Below, piece after piece: positions 44,390-54,135 of a stretch of DNA of 64,000 nt. Source of the stretch: Parvibaculum sp. (GTDB lineage Bacteria > Pseudomonadota > Alphaproteobacteria > Parvibaculales > Parvibaculaceae). The first letter of the stretch is position 1; every line of letters begins with the position of its first letter. Position numbers and translations under genes: made by a program. The stretch lies in contig NZ_JAHBYN010000001.1 of assembly GCF_019635935.1 (NCBI RefSeq), forward strand, positions 2,167,501-2,231,500, in the 5' to 3' direction. A model generated the notes under the pieces. The model did no database searches, was not told the DNA's origin, and worked only from the letters and a program-made list of their open reading frames with translations.

Positions 44390-47300
44390 ATGAGCCATAC
44401 ACTTGACCGCCTTACCTTCTTTCGCCGGCATACGGAGACCTTTTCCGGAGGGCACGGCGTTCTCAGCGACGAAGATCGCACCTGGGAGGAGGCCTACCGG
44501 AACCGATGGCGCCATGACAAGATTGTCCGGTCCACACATGGCGTGAACTGCACTGGATCCTGCTCGTGGAAAATCTACGTCAAGGGCGGTATTGTCACTT
44601 GGGAAACACAGCAGACAGACTACCCGCGTACGCGCGACGACCTGCCCAATCATGAACCGCGGGGATGTGCGCGCGGCGCCAGCTATAGCTGGTATCTCTA
44701 CTCCGCGAACCGGGTCAAATATCCACTTGTTCGTGCCCGTCTTCTCCGGGCGTGGCGGGAAGCGCGCAAGTCTTTGCCGCCGGTCGCGGCATGGAAGTCC
44801 ATCCAGGATGATCCCGCCAAACGTGAGGAATACGTCACACGTCGCGGCATGGGTGGTTTTGTACGCGCCCACTGGGACGAAGTGAATGAGATCATCGCGG
44901 CAGCGAACGCACATACGATCCGCAAGTGGGGCCCGGACCGCGTCTTTGGTTTCTCTCCGATCCCGGCCATGTCGATGGTCTCTTACGCGGCCGGGGCTCG
45001 CTATCTCCAACTGATCGGCGGCGTAACGGGTTCGTTCTATGACTGGTACTGCGATCTGCCACCGGCGAGTCCGCAAACCTGGGGCGAACAGACGGATGTT
45101 GCCGAAAGTGCAGACTGGTACAATTCCAATTTCCTGATCTTGTGGGGGTCGAATGTTCCTCAGACCCGCACCCCGGACGCGCACTTCTATACGGAAGCGC
45201 GCTACAAAGGGGTGAAGTCGGTCGTCATCTGCCCGGACTATTCCGAAGCATCCAAATTCTCCGATCTCTGGCTGGCGGCAAAGCAGGGAACCGATGCGGC
45301 GCTTGGCATGGCATTCGGTCACGTTATCCTGACCGAATACCACCGGGACCGGCAGGTGCCCTATTTCCGGGACTACGTACGTCAGTACACAGATTTACCT
45401 CTGCTTGTCCGTCTTGCCCCGCAGGAGGATGGGTTTGTACCTCAACAGCTTTTGCGCGCCGCTGATTTTGATGGCGCTCTTGGTGAGAGCAACAATCCCG
45501 ATTGGAAGACCGTCGCGATTGACGAAAAGACCGGCAAAATCGTTGTGCCGAATGGATCGATTGGCTTCCGCTGGGGTGAGGATGGCAAGTGGAATCTTGA
45601 GGAACGTGAGGCTGGTGGCGCGGAAACGGTACTTCGCCTTGGCCTGAAGGGCATTGAGGATGAGATCGCGAAGGTCCGGTTTCCGTATTTTGCGAACACG
45701 GCGTCCAATGGGTTCGCTTCGACGGACCACCCGAGTGTCCTGACACGGAATATTCCGGTCAAGAAGGTCAAACTCGCCGACGGCTCGCAGGCGCTGGTCG
45801 CATGCGTCTATGACTTGCTGATGGCCAATTATGGTGTCGATCAGGGCTATGGCGGAGAGCATCTGGCCGCTGGCTATGATGATATGGAGCCCTACACGCC
45901 TGCCTGGGCGGAGGAGATCACCTCTGTTTCGCGCGAGAATATTATTGCAACGGCCCGCGGTTTTGCCACCAACGCCGAGAAGACCAATGGCAAGTCTATG
46001 GTCATCATCGGCGCCGGCATGAACCACTGGTATCACATGGACATGAACTACCGCGCCGTGATCAACATGCTCGTCCTGTGCGGTTGCATCGGTCAGTCTG
46101 GCGGCGGCTGGTCGCACTATGTGGGCCAGGAAAAACTTCGCCCGCAGACCGGTTGGGCGCCTCTGGCCTTTGCGACCGATTGGGTCCGTCCGCCGCGCCA
46201 GCAGAACTCGACTTCGTTCTTTTACGCGCATACCGATCAGTGGCGTTATGAGACGGTTCCCGTTGAAGAAATCCTCTCGCCGACTGCGGATGCCGGCGAT
46301 TGGGCAGGGAGCTTCATCGACTACAATGCCAAGGCTGAGCGCATGGGCTGGCTGCCTTCAGCGCCAGCGCTGAAGGTCAATCCGTTGGAGATTGCGGATC
46401 GGGCGAAGGCGACCGGCACTGATGCGAAGAACTATGTCGCGCAGGCGCTGAAGTCCGGTGAACTTGAAATGTCCTGCATGGACCCGGACGATCCGCACAA
46501 CTGGCCTCGCAACATGTTCGTCTGGCGCTCCAACCTTCTTGGGTCGTCCGGCAAAGGCCATGAGTATTTTCTGAAACATCTGCTTGGTACCGATCATGGC
46601 GTTCAGGGCAAGGACCTTGGTGAAATGGGTCGAGACAAGCCGCGCCAGGTGAAGTGGCACGATGAGGCGCCGCGCGGGAAGCTCGACCTATTGGTGTGTA
46701 TCGACTTTCGTATGTCGACGACTGCCGTCTATTCCGACATCGTCCTGCCTACGGCGACTTGGTACGAGAAAAACGATCTCAACACGTCCGATATGCACCC
46801 CTTCATTCACCCGCTCGGCGCGGCCGTGGATCCTGCCTGGGAAAGCCGGTCAGATTGGGAAATCTTCAAGGGCCTTGCAAAGAGTTTTTCAGAAGTCGCG
46901 CCTGAAGTGCTTGGGGTGGAAACAGATGTCGTCCTGATACCGATCCAGCATGATAGTGCCGGAGAGCTGGCGCAGGCACACGGCGTAAAGGACTGGTATG
47001 CGGGCGAGTGCGACCCGATCCCGGGTAAAACAATGCCTTCTGTCGTTGCTGTTGAGCGAGACTACAGCCAGATCTACGCGAAATTCACCGCGCTGGGACC
47101 GCTCCTGGACAATCTCGGCAATGGAGGAAAAGGGATTGGCTGGAACACGACGGATGAAGTCGAAAGGCTCACCTCGCTGAATGGCAAGGTGCTCAATGAC
47201 ACGGTCTCCAGGGGAAGACCCCGAATAGAGAGCGATATAGATGCCTGCGAGATCATTCTCATGCTGGCGCCAGAGACCAACGGCGAAGTGGCAGTCAAGG

Positions 47301-48124
47301 CGTGGAAATCGCTCGAAAAGCAAACCGGCAGAGAACATGCTCATCTCGCCATTCCCAAGGAAGACGAAAAGATCCGGTTCCGGGACATCGTGGCTCAGCC
47401 ACGCAAGATCATCTCGTCGCCGATCTGGTCCGGCATCGAGAGTGAGCATGTCAGCTACAATGCCGGTTATACGAATGTACATGAGCTGATCCCCTGGCGC
47501 ACTCTGACAGGGCGTCAGCAACTATATCAGGATCATGACTGGATGAGGGCATTCGGCGAGACACTGGTGGTCTACAAGCCGCCTGTCGATCTGAAGACCC
47601 TCCATGTGAAAGGCGACAAACCCAACGGTAACCCGGAGATCACCCTCAACTTCATTACCCCGCACCAGAAATGGGGCATCCACTCTACCTACACTGACAA
47701 CCTCCTGATGCTGACGCTCAATCGCGGCGGACCCGTCGTTTGGGTTTCAGAGACGGACGCCAGGAAGGCCGGCCTCGTCGACAACGACTGGGTCGAAGTC
47801 TTCAATGCGAATGGTGCGCTGACAGCGCGGGCCGTAGTCTCTCAGCGAATCCGCGAAGGCACGATGTTCATGTATCACGCTCAGGAGAAGATCGTTAACA
47901 CGCCGGGATCCGAGATTACCGGCAAGCGCGGCGGCATCCACAATTCAGTGACGCGAGCAATTCTCAAGCCAACGCACATGATCGGCGGTTACGCTCAGCT
48001 CGCCTACGGGTTCAATTATTACGGCACCGTCGGGTCAAACCGCGATGAGTTCATCATCTTACGTAAGATGTCGAAGGTTGACTGGCTCGAAACACCTGCG
48101 GCTCAAGCGGAGGGCGCACAATGA
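44390..48124 (+). CDS. narG: respiratory nitrate reductase, alpha subunit
   Basis: 1244 residues, the usual NarG length. The FS0 cluster ligands are in HGVNCTGSCSW (HxxxCxxxC) with the fourth Cys in NHEPRGCARGAS. The Asp ligand of molybdenum is in WGSNVPQTRTPDAHF. It reduces nitrate to nitrite on the cytoplasmic face, using a bis-molybdopterin guanine dinucleotide cofactor. No Tat-type signal is seen at the N-terminus, in line with cytoplasmic NarG. The ATG at 44390 has GAAGGGAAG upstream; the stop overlaps narH (ATGA). Confidence 0.96.
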   Translation: MSHTLDRLTFFRRHTETFSGGHGVLSDEDRTWEEAYRNRWRHDKIVRSTHGVNCTGSCSWKIYVKGGIVTWETQQTDYPRTRDDLPNHEPRGCARGASYSWYLYSANRVKYPLVRARLLRAWREARKSLPPVAAWKSIQDDPAKREEYVTRRGMGGFVRAHWDEVNEIIAAANAHTIRKWGPDRVFGFSPIPAMSMVSYAAGARYLQLIGGVTGSFYDWYCDLPPASPQTWGEQTDVAESADWYNSNFLILWGSNVPQTRTPDAHFYTEARYKGVKSVVICPDYSEASKFSDLWLAAKQGTDAALGMAFGHVILTEYHRDRQVPYFRDYVRQYTDLPLLVRLAPQEDGFVPQQLLRAADFDGALGESNNPDWKTVAIDEKTGKIVVPNGSIGFRWGEDGKWNLEEREAGGAETVLRLGLKGIEDEIAKVRFPYFANTASNGFASTDHPSVLTRNIPVKKVKLADGSQALVACVYDLLMANYGVDQGYGGEHLAAGYDDMEPYTPAWAEEITSVSRENIIATARGFATNAEKTNGKSMVIIGAGMNHWYHMDMNYRAVINMLVLCGCIGQSGGGWSHYVGQEKLRPQTGWAPLAFATDWVRPPRQQNSTSFFYAHTDQWRYETVPVEEILSPTADAGDWAGSFIDYNAKAERMGWLPSAPALKVNPLEIADRAKATGTDAKNYVAQALKSGELEMSCMDPDDPHNWPRNMFVWRSNLLGSSGKGHEYFLKHLLGTDHGVQGKDLGEMGRDKPRQVKWHDEAPRGKLDLLVCIDFRMSTTAVYSDIVLPTATWYEKNDLNTSDMHPFIHPLGAAVDPAWESRSDWEIFKGLAKSFSEVAPEVLGVETDVVLIPIQHDSAGELAQAHGVKDWYAGECDPIPGKTMPSVVAVERDYSQIYAKFTALGPLLDNLGNGGKGIGWNTTDEVERLTSLNGKVLNDTVSRGRPRIESDIDACEIILMLAPETNGEVAVKAWKSLEKQTGREHAHLAIPKEDEKIRFRDIVAQPRKIISSPIWSGIESEHVSYNAGYTNVHELIPWRTLTGRQQLYQDHDWMRAFGETLVVYKPPVDLKTLHVKGDKPNGNPEITLNFITPHQKWGIHSTYTDNLLMLTLNRGGPVVWVSETDARKAGLVDNDWVEVFNANGALTARAVVSQRIREGTMFMYHAQEKIVNTPGSEITGKRGGIHNSVTRAILKPTHMIGGYAQLAYGFNYYGTVGSNRDEFIILRKMSKVDWLETPAAQAEGAQ

Positions 48125-49644
48125 AGATCCGTGCACAGATTGGAATGGTCCTGAACCTCGACAAATGTATCGGGTGTCATACCTGTTCGGTGACCTGCAA
48201 GAACGTCTGGACCAGCCGCGAAGGTGTCGAATACGCCTGGTTCAACAATGTTGAGACCAAGCCCGGGATAGGATTTCCCAAGGATTGGGAAAACCAGAAG
48301 CGCTGGAATGGCGGCTGGCGACGCAAAAAGAACGGCCGGATCGAACCGCGTATGGGGGCAAAGTGGCGGATCCTGGCAAAGATATTTGCCAACCCGGATT
48401 TGCCTGAAATTGACGACTATTATGAGCCGTTTGATTTCGACTATGCGCATCTGCAGACGGCTCCGGAGATGAAGGCCTTTCCGACCGCGCGCCCGAGATC
48501 GAAGATAACCGGCGAGCGAATGGAAAAAATCGAATGGGGCCCGAACTGGGAGGAAATTCTCGGCGGCGAGTTCGAAGGGCGCAGCAAGGACTACAACTTC
48601 GAAGGTGTCGAGAAGGCCATCTACGGCGCCTTCGAGCAGACCTTCATGATGTACCTGCCGAGGCTCTGCGAACACTGCCTCAACCCGACCTGCGTGGCTG
48701 CCTGCCCATCGGGAGCCATCTACAAGCGCGAAGAAGACGGCATTGTACTCATCGACCAGGACAAGTGTCGCGGCTGGCGAATGTGTGTGTCGGCATGTCC
48801 CTACAAGAAAGTTTATTATAATTGGGAGAGCGGAAAATCGGAAAAATGTACCTTCTGCTATCCGCGCATTGAGGTCGGCCAGCCGACAGTCTGTTCCGAG
48901 ACCTGCGTGGGACGGATCCGCTATCTTGGCGTGCTTCTGTATGATGCCGACAGGATCGAAGCTGCCGCCAGCACGCCGGATGAACAGGATCTATACCAGG
49001 CCCAGATCGACGTGTTCCTTGATCCGAACGATCCGGCGGTCATCGCTCAGGCTCGTGCGGATGGCATACCTGATGCCTGGTTGAAGGCGGCGCAGCAAAG
49101 CCCCGTCTACAAGATGGCGATTGAGTGGAAGGTCGCGTTCCCGCTGCATCCCGAATACCGGACGCTGCCCATGGTCTGGTATGTCCCGCCGCTTTCGCCG
49201 ATCCAGTCGGCTGCGGCGGCCGTAGCGCTCGAGACCGATGCGGAGATGCCGGATGTCGCATCCATGCGCATTCCGGTTCGGTACCTGGCCAACCTTCTGA
49301 CTGCCGGCAAGGAGGAGCCTGTTGTCGCAGCGCTCGAGCGGATGATGGCGATGCGGAGGTATATGCGCGCCAAGACTGTTGAAGGGGTGATCGACCATCC
49401 GACTGCGGAGCGCGTCGGACTGACGGCGCAACAGATCGATGAAATGTACCGCTACATGGCGATCGCGAATTACGAAGATCGTTTCGTCATTCCGACGAAC
49501 CATCGCGAGACCAGTGAAGATGCGGATGGCCTTCGCGGAGGGTGTGGTTTCACATTCGGTAATGGTTGCTCCGGCGGGCGTACGGAAGTCGGCCTGTTCG
49601 GCAAGGACAAGCGCTCGCGGGCAAAAACACCGATGGAGATTTAG
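48121..49644 (+). CDS. narH: respiratory nitrate reductase, beta subunit
   Basis: 507 residues. Four cysteine groups for Fe-S clusters are visible: CIGCHTCSVTC, CEHCLNPTCVAAC, CRGWRMCVSAC (Trp at one ligand place, so a 3Fe-4S cluster) and CTFC with CSETC. It passes electrons from NarI to NarG. The start overlaps the narG stop by four bases; narJ begins three bases after its stop. Confidence 0.96.
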   Translation: MKIRAQIGMVLNLDKCIGCHTCSVTCKNVWTSREGVEYAWFNNVETKPGIGFPKDWENQKRWNGGWRRKKNGRIEPRMGAKWRILAKIFANPDLPEIDDYYEPFDFDYAHLQTAPEMKAFPTARPRSKITGERMEKIEWGPNWEEILGGEFEGRSKDYNFEGVEKAIYGAFEQTFMMYLPRLCEHCLNPTCVAACPSGAIYKREEDGIVLIDQDKCRGWRMCVSACPYKKVYYNWESGKSEKCTFCYPRIEVGQPTVCSETCVGRIRYLGVLLYDADRIEAAASTPDEQDLYQAQIDVFLDPNDPAVIAQARADGIPDAWLKAAQQSPVYKMAIEWKVAFPLHPEYRTLPMVWYVPPLSPIQSAAAAVALETDAEMPDVASMRIPVRYLANLLTAGKEEPVVAALERMMAMRRYMRAKTVEGVIDHPTAERVGLTAQQIDEMYRYMAIANYEDRFVIPTNHRETSEDADGLRGGCGFTFGNGCSGGRTEVGLFGKDKRSRAKTPMEI

Positions 49645-49647
49645 GCC

Positions 49648-50325
49648 ATGGCCGTTACTTATCGCGCACTGTCGCGCCTGATGTCATATCCGGAGGCGAT
49701 GCTCCAGAAGGAAGCTGGAGTTTGCGTTGAGGCTATCCGCGGTGAAGGGCTGGTGCCGGACCGCATCCTGGCGTCGCTACGCAGACTGGCCGACTATCTC
49801 TCCGGAAGTGACCTGTATGAGGTGCAGTCCGCATACGTCGATTTGTTCGACCGCACGCGTAGTCTTTCTCTTCACCTCTACGAACATGTACACGGAGAAA
49901 GCCGGGAAAGAGGGCCGGCGATGGTCGGACTGATTGAACTCTATCGCGAACATGGCCTTGAAATGGAGGTCAGCGATCTCCCCGACTACCTGCCGGTTTT
50001 CCTGGAGTTTCTGTCAATTCTCCCGGATGAGCAGGCAGCATCGCTCATTGGAGAAGCGGCTCATGTCCTGGAGGCGATCTCCGAAAGACTGAAGAAACGC
50101 CAGAGCCCCTACCGATCCGCTTTCGGCGCTTTGCTGTCCATCTCGGACAAGCCTGCCGACCAGGCAGCTGTCCGAAGTTTGCTTTCGCTCAAGGATGACG
50201 ACCCCAACGACTTCGAGGCGCTCGACAAGGCGTGGGCCGAAGAACCCGTAACCTTCGGCCCCGACACGACACAGGATGGCTGCTCCAAGGCTCAGTCCAT
50301 GCTCAATCAAATGCGCGGAGGCTAA
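49648..50325 (+). CDS. narJ: nitrate reductase assembly chaperone
   Basis: 225 residues, all-helical. MAVTYRALSRLMSYPEAMLQ, LHLYEHVHGESRERGPAMV and LPDYLPVFLEFLSIL are NarJ/TorD-family signatures. It holds apo-NarG until the molybdenum cofactor is inserted. It starts three bases after narH and is followed by narI after about 74 bp. Confidence 0.94.
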   Translation: MAVTYRALSRLMSYPEAMLQKEAGVCVEAIRGEGLVPDRILASLRRLADYLSGSDLYEVQSAYVDLFDRTRSLSLHLYEHVHGESRERGPAMVGLIELYREHGLEMEVSDLPDYLPVFLEFLSILPDEQAASLIGEAAHVLEAISERLKKRQSPYRSAFGALLSISDKPADQAAVRSLLSLKDDDPNDFEALDKAWAEEPVTFGPDTTQDGCSKAQSMLNQMRGG

Positions 50326-50399
50326 CTTTGCGAACAGAAATGAAATTGGACGGGCGCTCGATACGAGCTTCTTGCTGACTGAGAAGAAGGAGGCCGGTC

Positions 50400-51164
50400 A
50401 TGGCTCAGGATTACACGACTGCACTTGCCAGCGCGGGATGGCTCGATCAGGCCCTGTTCGGGTATTATCCCTACATCGCTCTTGCCGTATTGGTGATCGG
50501 CTCTGTCGTCCGGTTTGACCGGGAGCCCTATACGTGGCGCTCGGGGTCATCCCAACTGCTTCGACGAAAGCAGCTCATGCTGGGATCGGTGCTGTTCCAT
50601 GTCGGCGTGCTGGTCATTTTCGTTGGACACTTTATCGGCTTGCTGACGCCGATTGAACTCTTTGATGCGCTGGGAATCAGTCACAGCGCCAAGCAAGTCC
50701 TTGCGATCATTGCGGGCGGGATAGCCGGTACCTTCGCAATCCTGGGCGCTCTGATCCTCCTTCATCGCCGCCTGTTCGATCCACGCATTCGTGCGACGTC
50801 GAGCTTTGGTGACACGGCAATACTCGTCGTCCTTACACTTCAACTCGCGCTTGGGCTTTCGACGATCCCGCTATCGGCGCAGCATCTTGATGGTTCAGAG
50901 ATGGTGAAGTTCATGTCCTGGGCCCAGGGTATTTTCGCCTTCAGGCCCGGCGCGGCAAACTACGTCGCGGATGTTCACTGGATCTTCAAGGCGCATCTTT
51001 TTCTGGGGCTGACAATTTTCCTGGTGTTCCCTTTCACGCGTCTCGTTCACATGCTCTCGGCGCCGGTCTGGTACCTCAATAGGCGGGGGTGGCAACTCGT
51101 TCGGACCCGGCGGGATCTGGCGGCTGACAGCAAGCGGGCCAAATCATCAGCAGGAGGTGTGTGA
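50400..51164 (+). CDS. narI: respiratory nitrate reductase, gamma subunit (cytochrome b)
   Basis: 254 residues with five membrane helices. FHVGVLVIFVGHFIGL and AHLFLGLTIFLVFPFTRLVHMLSAP contain the His residues that bind the two b-type haems. It oxidises quinol at the periplasmic side. AGGAGG precedes the ATG at 50400. Its stop overlaps the next start (TGATG). Confidence 0.95.
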   Translation: MAQDYTTALASAGWLDQALFGYYPYIALAVLVIGSVVRFDREPYTWRSGSSQLLRRKQLMLGSVLFHVGVLVIFVGHFIGLLTPIELFDALGISHSAKQVLAIIAGGIAGTFAILGALILLHRRLFDPRIRATSSFGDTAILVVLTLQLALGLSTIPLSAQHLDGSEMVKFMSWAQGIFAFRPGAANYVADVHWIFKAHLFLGLTIFLVFPFTRLVHMLSAPVWYLNRRGWQLVRTRRDLAADSKRAKSSAGGV

Positions 51165-52297
51165 TGTCTGGTCCTACGGCCGTCTTCCATGGCGTGGAAG
51201 TACCTGAAACGCTACTGGCAACGGAAATCCAGAACCATCAGGCAGCGACGCTGTCAGAAGCACGTGCCCAGGCTGGACGTGCGCTGGCAGTGAAGGCCGT
51301 CCTGCTTGATCGCGCCAGAGAGCTTGGCCTGGAAGCTGACCCGGAGCGCAATTTTGACGGACAAGAGGAGACCTGTGAAGAAGCACTCATTCGCGCTGTG
51401 CTCAGTGAAGAAATAGATGTCGACGCACCTTCCGAGGCCGATCTTCTAGCCGTCTATGATGCCCAGCCAGAAGCATTTATGTCTCCGCCTCTGATCGAGG
51501 CCGCGCACATACTGGTGGCGGTTTCCGGTGAGGATGCCATTGATCCTGCCGCTGCGCGGGCAAAAGCGACTGACCTCATCTTTCAGCTAAGGTCACGTCC
51601 GGAAATTTTCGGACGGTTGGCGATGGAACATTCCGCATGTCCATCAGCCAGCGAAGGCGGGTCGCTTGGGCAGCTGCGCCCCGGCGACATCCTTCCGGAA
51701 ATCTGGAACGCGCTTATGGAGATGAAGGCGGGCGAGGTTTCAAGCGAGCCCGTGCTGACTGAGCATGGCTGGCATGTTCTCCGCCTTGACCAACTGTCAC
51801 CCGCCGCGCGCTTACCCTTTGAGTATGTCCGCCCCCATATCGCGATGAAGATCGAAGCACGGTTCTGGACCAGGGCAGCGGCGCGCTATGTGGATGTGCT
51901 TCTCGGGAACTCGGCGGCAGAGCCCCGGTTGAAGCTCGATACCGATGGTCGGTTATCTGAAGAAGAGAACAGCATCCCGCGCCTCGACGGACTGCTCGGT
52001 TCCGCGCTGGCAGACATCGAAAGCATTTATGATCAGCTTCCGCCACGTATTCGCCAATCTGTCGAGTTGACCGCTGATCGGGAGGGGGAGGCACCCGGCG
52101 GGGTACTCGCCCGGTCAATCCGGAAATTTCTCGCGTCTGCCAATGACGAGGCATGGACCCAGCTGATCTCCAAGCTGCGGGACAGTTCTTCTCCCCTTGT
52201 AGACAGTCTTGACGTGGTCGTCGCACACCAGCTGCCTCCGGTCCGCACGTCGCATCGCCTCATAGAGATGAGAGGCAGGGTCGAGACAAAACCCTGA
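51164..52297 (+). CDS. PpiC-type peptidyl-prolyl isomerase with nar-linked C-terminal extension
   Basis: 377 residues. A parvulin core (about 110-220: EAAHILVAVSGED, FGRLAMEHSACPSASEGGSLGQLRPGDILPE, EHGWHVLRLDQ) is flanked by an N-terminal helical part and a C-terminal part of about 130 residues that I do not recognise. No signal peptide is seen, so it should act in the cytoplasm. It is immediately downstream of narI, with overlapping stop and start. NifM-like prolyl isomerases are known in nar clusters and probably help fold the reductase. Confidence 0.82.
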   Translation: MSGPTAVFHGVEVPETLLATEIQNHQAATLSEARAQAGRALAVKAVLLDRARELGLEADPERNFDGQEETCEEALIRAVLSEEIDVDAPSEADLLAVYDAQPEAFMSPPLIEAAHILVAVSGEDAIDPAAARAKATDLIFQLRSRPEIFGRLAMEHSACPSASEGGSLGQLRPGDILPEIWNALMEMKAGEVSSEPVLTEHGWHVLRLDQLSPAARLPFEYVRPHIAMKIEARFWTRAAARYVDVLLGNSAAEPRLKLDTDGRLSEEENSIPRLDGLLGSALADIESIYDQLPPRIRQSVELTADREGEAPGGVLARSIRKFLASANDEAWTQLISKLRDSSSPLVDSLDVVVAHQLPPVRTSHRLIEMRGRVETKP

Positions 52298-52314
52298 AGG
52301 TAAGGAGATGGGCT

Positions 52315-52875
52315 ATGGTCAACATAAAGAAGGTCGGAGAAATCGAGTCGGCACCGCTGGAATTGCTGGGCGAGCCGCTGGTCTGGTTCTTTGCCGAGCA
52401 CTATCGCCACCGCGACGTGTGCAAGCGGCTCCTTCAGCTCATTGATGTGGTTGAGTTTGACCGGAACGCGCTGAGCGCGATCCTGGAATTTCTTGAGTGT
52501 GACCTGCCCATCCACATCCTTGATGAGGAAGACGATCTCTTCCCTCTGATGCGCAAACGATGTGAGCTCAATGATCATATCGAGAATGTGCTTGGTTTTC
52601 TTTCCGGCGAACACGCGACGGACATGCATGATGCATCTGAGGTGAAGTGCGTCATCGCCAAGGCCATTTCCGAAAAACGAGGACTCGGATGTTATTCGGA
52701 ATCTCGATCGGTGATCGAGCAGTTCTGCACTGGTCTGAAGGGGCATATTGCCGTTGAGAATGCCGTCGTCCTACCCGTTGCACGGGTGCGGCTTACCGAG
52801 ACAGACCTGCGTAACCTTGGGCGGCGGCTTGCCGCCAGACGCGGACTTCCGGACCCATTTCCCGAGGCGTCATGA
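52315..52875 (+). CDS. hemerythrin-like domain protein
   Basis: 186 residues. Histidine/acidic positions of a hemerythrin fold are visible: FFAEHYRHRDVC, LPIHILDEEDDLFPLM, GEHATDMHDA and GHIAVENAVVLPVAR. Such proteins bind a di-iron site that senses or stores O2 or NO. It sits after the PpiC gene with an AAGGAG site, and its stop overlaps the next start (ATGA), so it is part of the nar operon. A role in NO or oxygen handling, or in iron-sulfur repair, is inferred. Confidence 0.78.
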   Translation: MVNIKKVGEIESAPLELLGEPLVWFFAEHYRHRDVCKRLLQLIDVVEFDRNALSAILEFLECDLPIHILDEEDDLFPLMRKRCELNDHIENVLGFLSGEHATDMHDASEVKCVIAKAISEKRGLGCYSESRSVIEQFCTGLKGHIAVENAVVLPVARVRLTETDLRNLGRRLAARRGLPDPFPEAS

Positions 52876-53510
52876 TAGACACGCTCATAAGAAACAATAT
52901 GGCTTGGGCCCGCGCTCGCATGCATGCAGATCCCCCGTTCTTCATGCGCCTTTCCGAACAACAGGCGACTGAATATCTATGGAAAAGCTGCGGTGTCAGC
53001 CGAGTCCCGGCGAATGAAGTCGTAGGACTGGACCCCGGCGAGCTGTTTGTTCATCGGAACATGGAAAATCTGGCGCCGTCGAGAGACATCAACTTCCTTT
53101 CGGTCCTTCAGTATCCCCTCAAGATGCTGAAGGTCAGGCACACCATCGTCTGCGGGGGTTATGGGTGTGGTGGTGTTCGCGCTGCGCTCGATAGCAACCG
53201 CCGCGGACTGATTGATTACTGGTCGAAACCGGTTGCAGACCTCGCGCACCGGTGCGCTGAGCGCTTTGATGCGATCACGGACTTCAAAACAAAGGTAAAC
53301 GCTACCTGCCAACAGAATATGAGAGCCCAGGGTGAGTATGTAGGACGCAACCGCTTCATCTTCGATGCGTGGTGCCGATGTCAGACCTTTGACATACATG
53401 GTTGGCTCTACTCAGTTCGCGACGGTCTTATCCGGAACTTCGATCTGACCGTAGAAAAGGCGATGGATGTCGAAACGCTTGCGCGGCGCTCCTGGTGTCC
53501 AGATGGTTGA
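52872..53510 (+). CDS. degenerate beta-carbonic-anhydrase-like protein
   Basis: 212 residues. The fold is clear: SRVPANEVVGLDPGELFVHR and HTIVCGGYGCGGVRAAL align with beta-carbonic anhydrase. Two active-site features differ. The CxDxR motif reads CGVSR, so the Asp that pairs with Arg is replaced by Val. The zinc-binding His in the usual CGHYGCGG is Gly (CGGYGCGG). The two Cys ligands remain. It may therefore not be a working carbonic anhydrase but a repurposed binding protein. It overlaps hemerythrin by four bases and mobA by eight. Confidence 0.82.
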   Translation: MIDTLIRNNMAWARARMHADPPFFMRLSEQQATEYLWKSCGVSRVPANEVVGLDPGELFVHRNMENLAPSRDINFLSVLQYPLKMLKVRHTIVCGGYGCGGVRAALDSNRRGLIDYWSKPVADLAHRCAERFDAITDFKTKVNATCQQNMRAQGEYVGRNRFIFDAWCRCQTFDIHGWLYSVRDGLIRNFDLTVEKAMDVETLARRSWCPDG

Positions 53511-54105
53511 ATTCGGTGTGATCATTCTGGCCGGTGGTGATGGCACGCGCATCGGCGGCAGAAAGGCTGAACGCTTTCTCGCCGGGAAGCGACTTATCGA
53601 TCACGTGTCTGCGCTGGTGAATGGCTTGCGAGTGCCTGCGGTAATAAATGTCAGACAGCGAGGCCAGGTGGGAAAAACGTGTCTGCCTGAGATCACAGAC
53701 CATCCGGCTGCTGAGGGACCACTTGCCGGATTGCTGGCTGGCATGGATTGGGCACTTGCGAACAACCTGGCTGGATTCGTTACATATCCTTGTGACAGCC
53801 CTTTCTTGCCTTGCGATCTGTTCCTGCGCCTTGTGGCCGCTGTCAGGGAAACCGACTGTCCTGCCGTCGCCGCGCAGCAAGGCGCATCATATCCCACATC
53901 TGCGGCTTGGCCTTCCACCTGTCAGGGCACCCTCAGGAAATACGCCCTCGAGGGACGGCGAAGCCTTCACGGAGCGCTTGAGCGCTGCCGCGCTGTTCAA
54001 GTTGAATGGAGTCCTGACCGATCCGCAGAGTTCATGAACATCAACACAATGGAAGATTTGTTGACGGCAGAACATGTTGTCCAATCCGGGACTTGCAGGA
54101 CTTGA
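53503..54105 (+). CDS. mobA: molybdenum cofactor guanylyltransferase
   Basis: 200 residues. GVIILAGGDGTRIGGRKAERFLAGKRLIDHV is the nucleotide-binding start of MobA, and VTYPCDSPFLPCDL holds the metal-binding Asp. It attaches GMP to make the guanine dinucleotide cofactor used by NarG. Its ATG lies inside the end of the carbonic-anhydrase-like gene; an in-frame start at 53467 with AAGG upstream is also possible and would add 12 residues. It ends the nar operon. Confidence 0.88.
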   Translation: MVEFGVIILAGGDGTRIGGRKAERFLAGKRLIDHVSALVNGLRVPAVINVRQRGQVGKTCLPEITDHPAAEGPLAGLLAGMDWALANNLAGFVTYPCDSPFLPCDLFLRLVAAVRETDCPAVAAQQGASYPTSAAWPSTCQGTLRKYALEGRRSLHGALERCRAVQVEWSPDRSAEFMNINTMEDLLTAEHVVQSGTCRT

Positions 54106-54116
54106 CCTGCCATTGA

Positions 54117-54135
54117 AGTTTCCCCTTCGGGGACT
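54117..54135 (+). terminator. hairpin after mobA
   Basis: AGTTTCCCC-TTCG-GGGACT forms a stem with a UUCG tetraloop and a two-base bulge just after mobA. There is no T run, so it may be a stabiliser rather than a full terminator. Confidence 0.5.
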
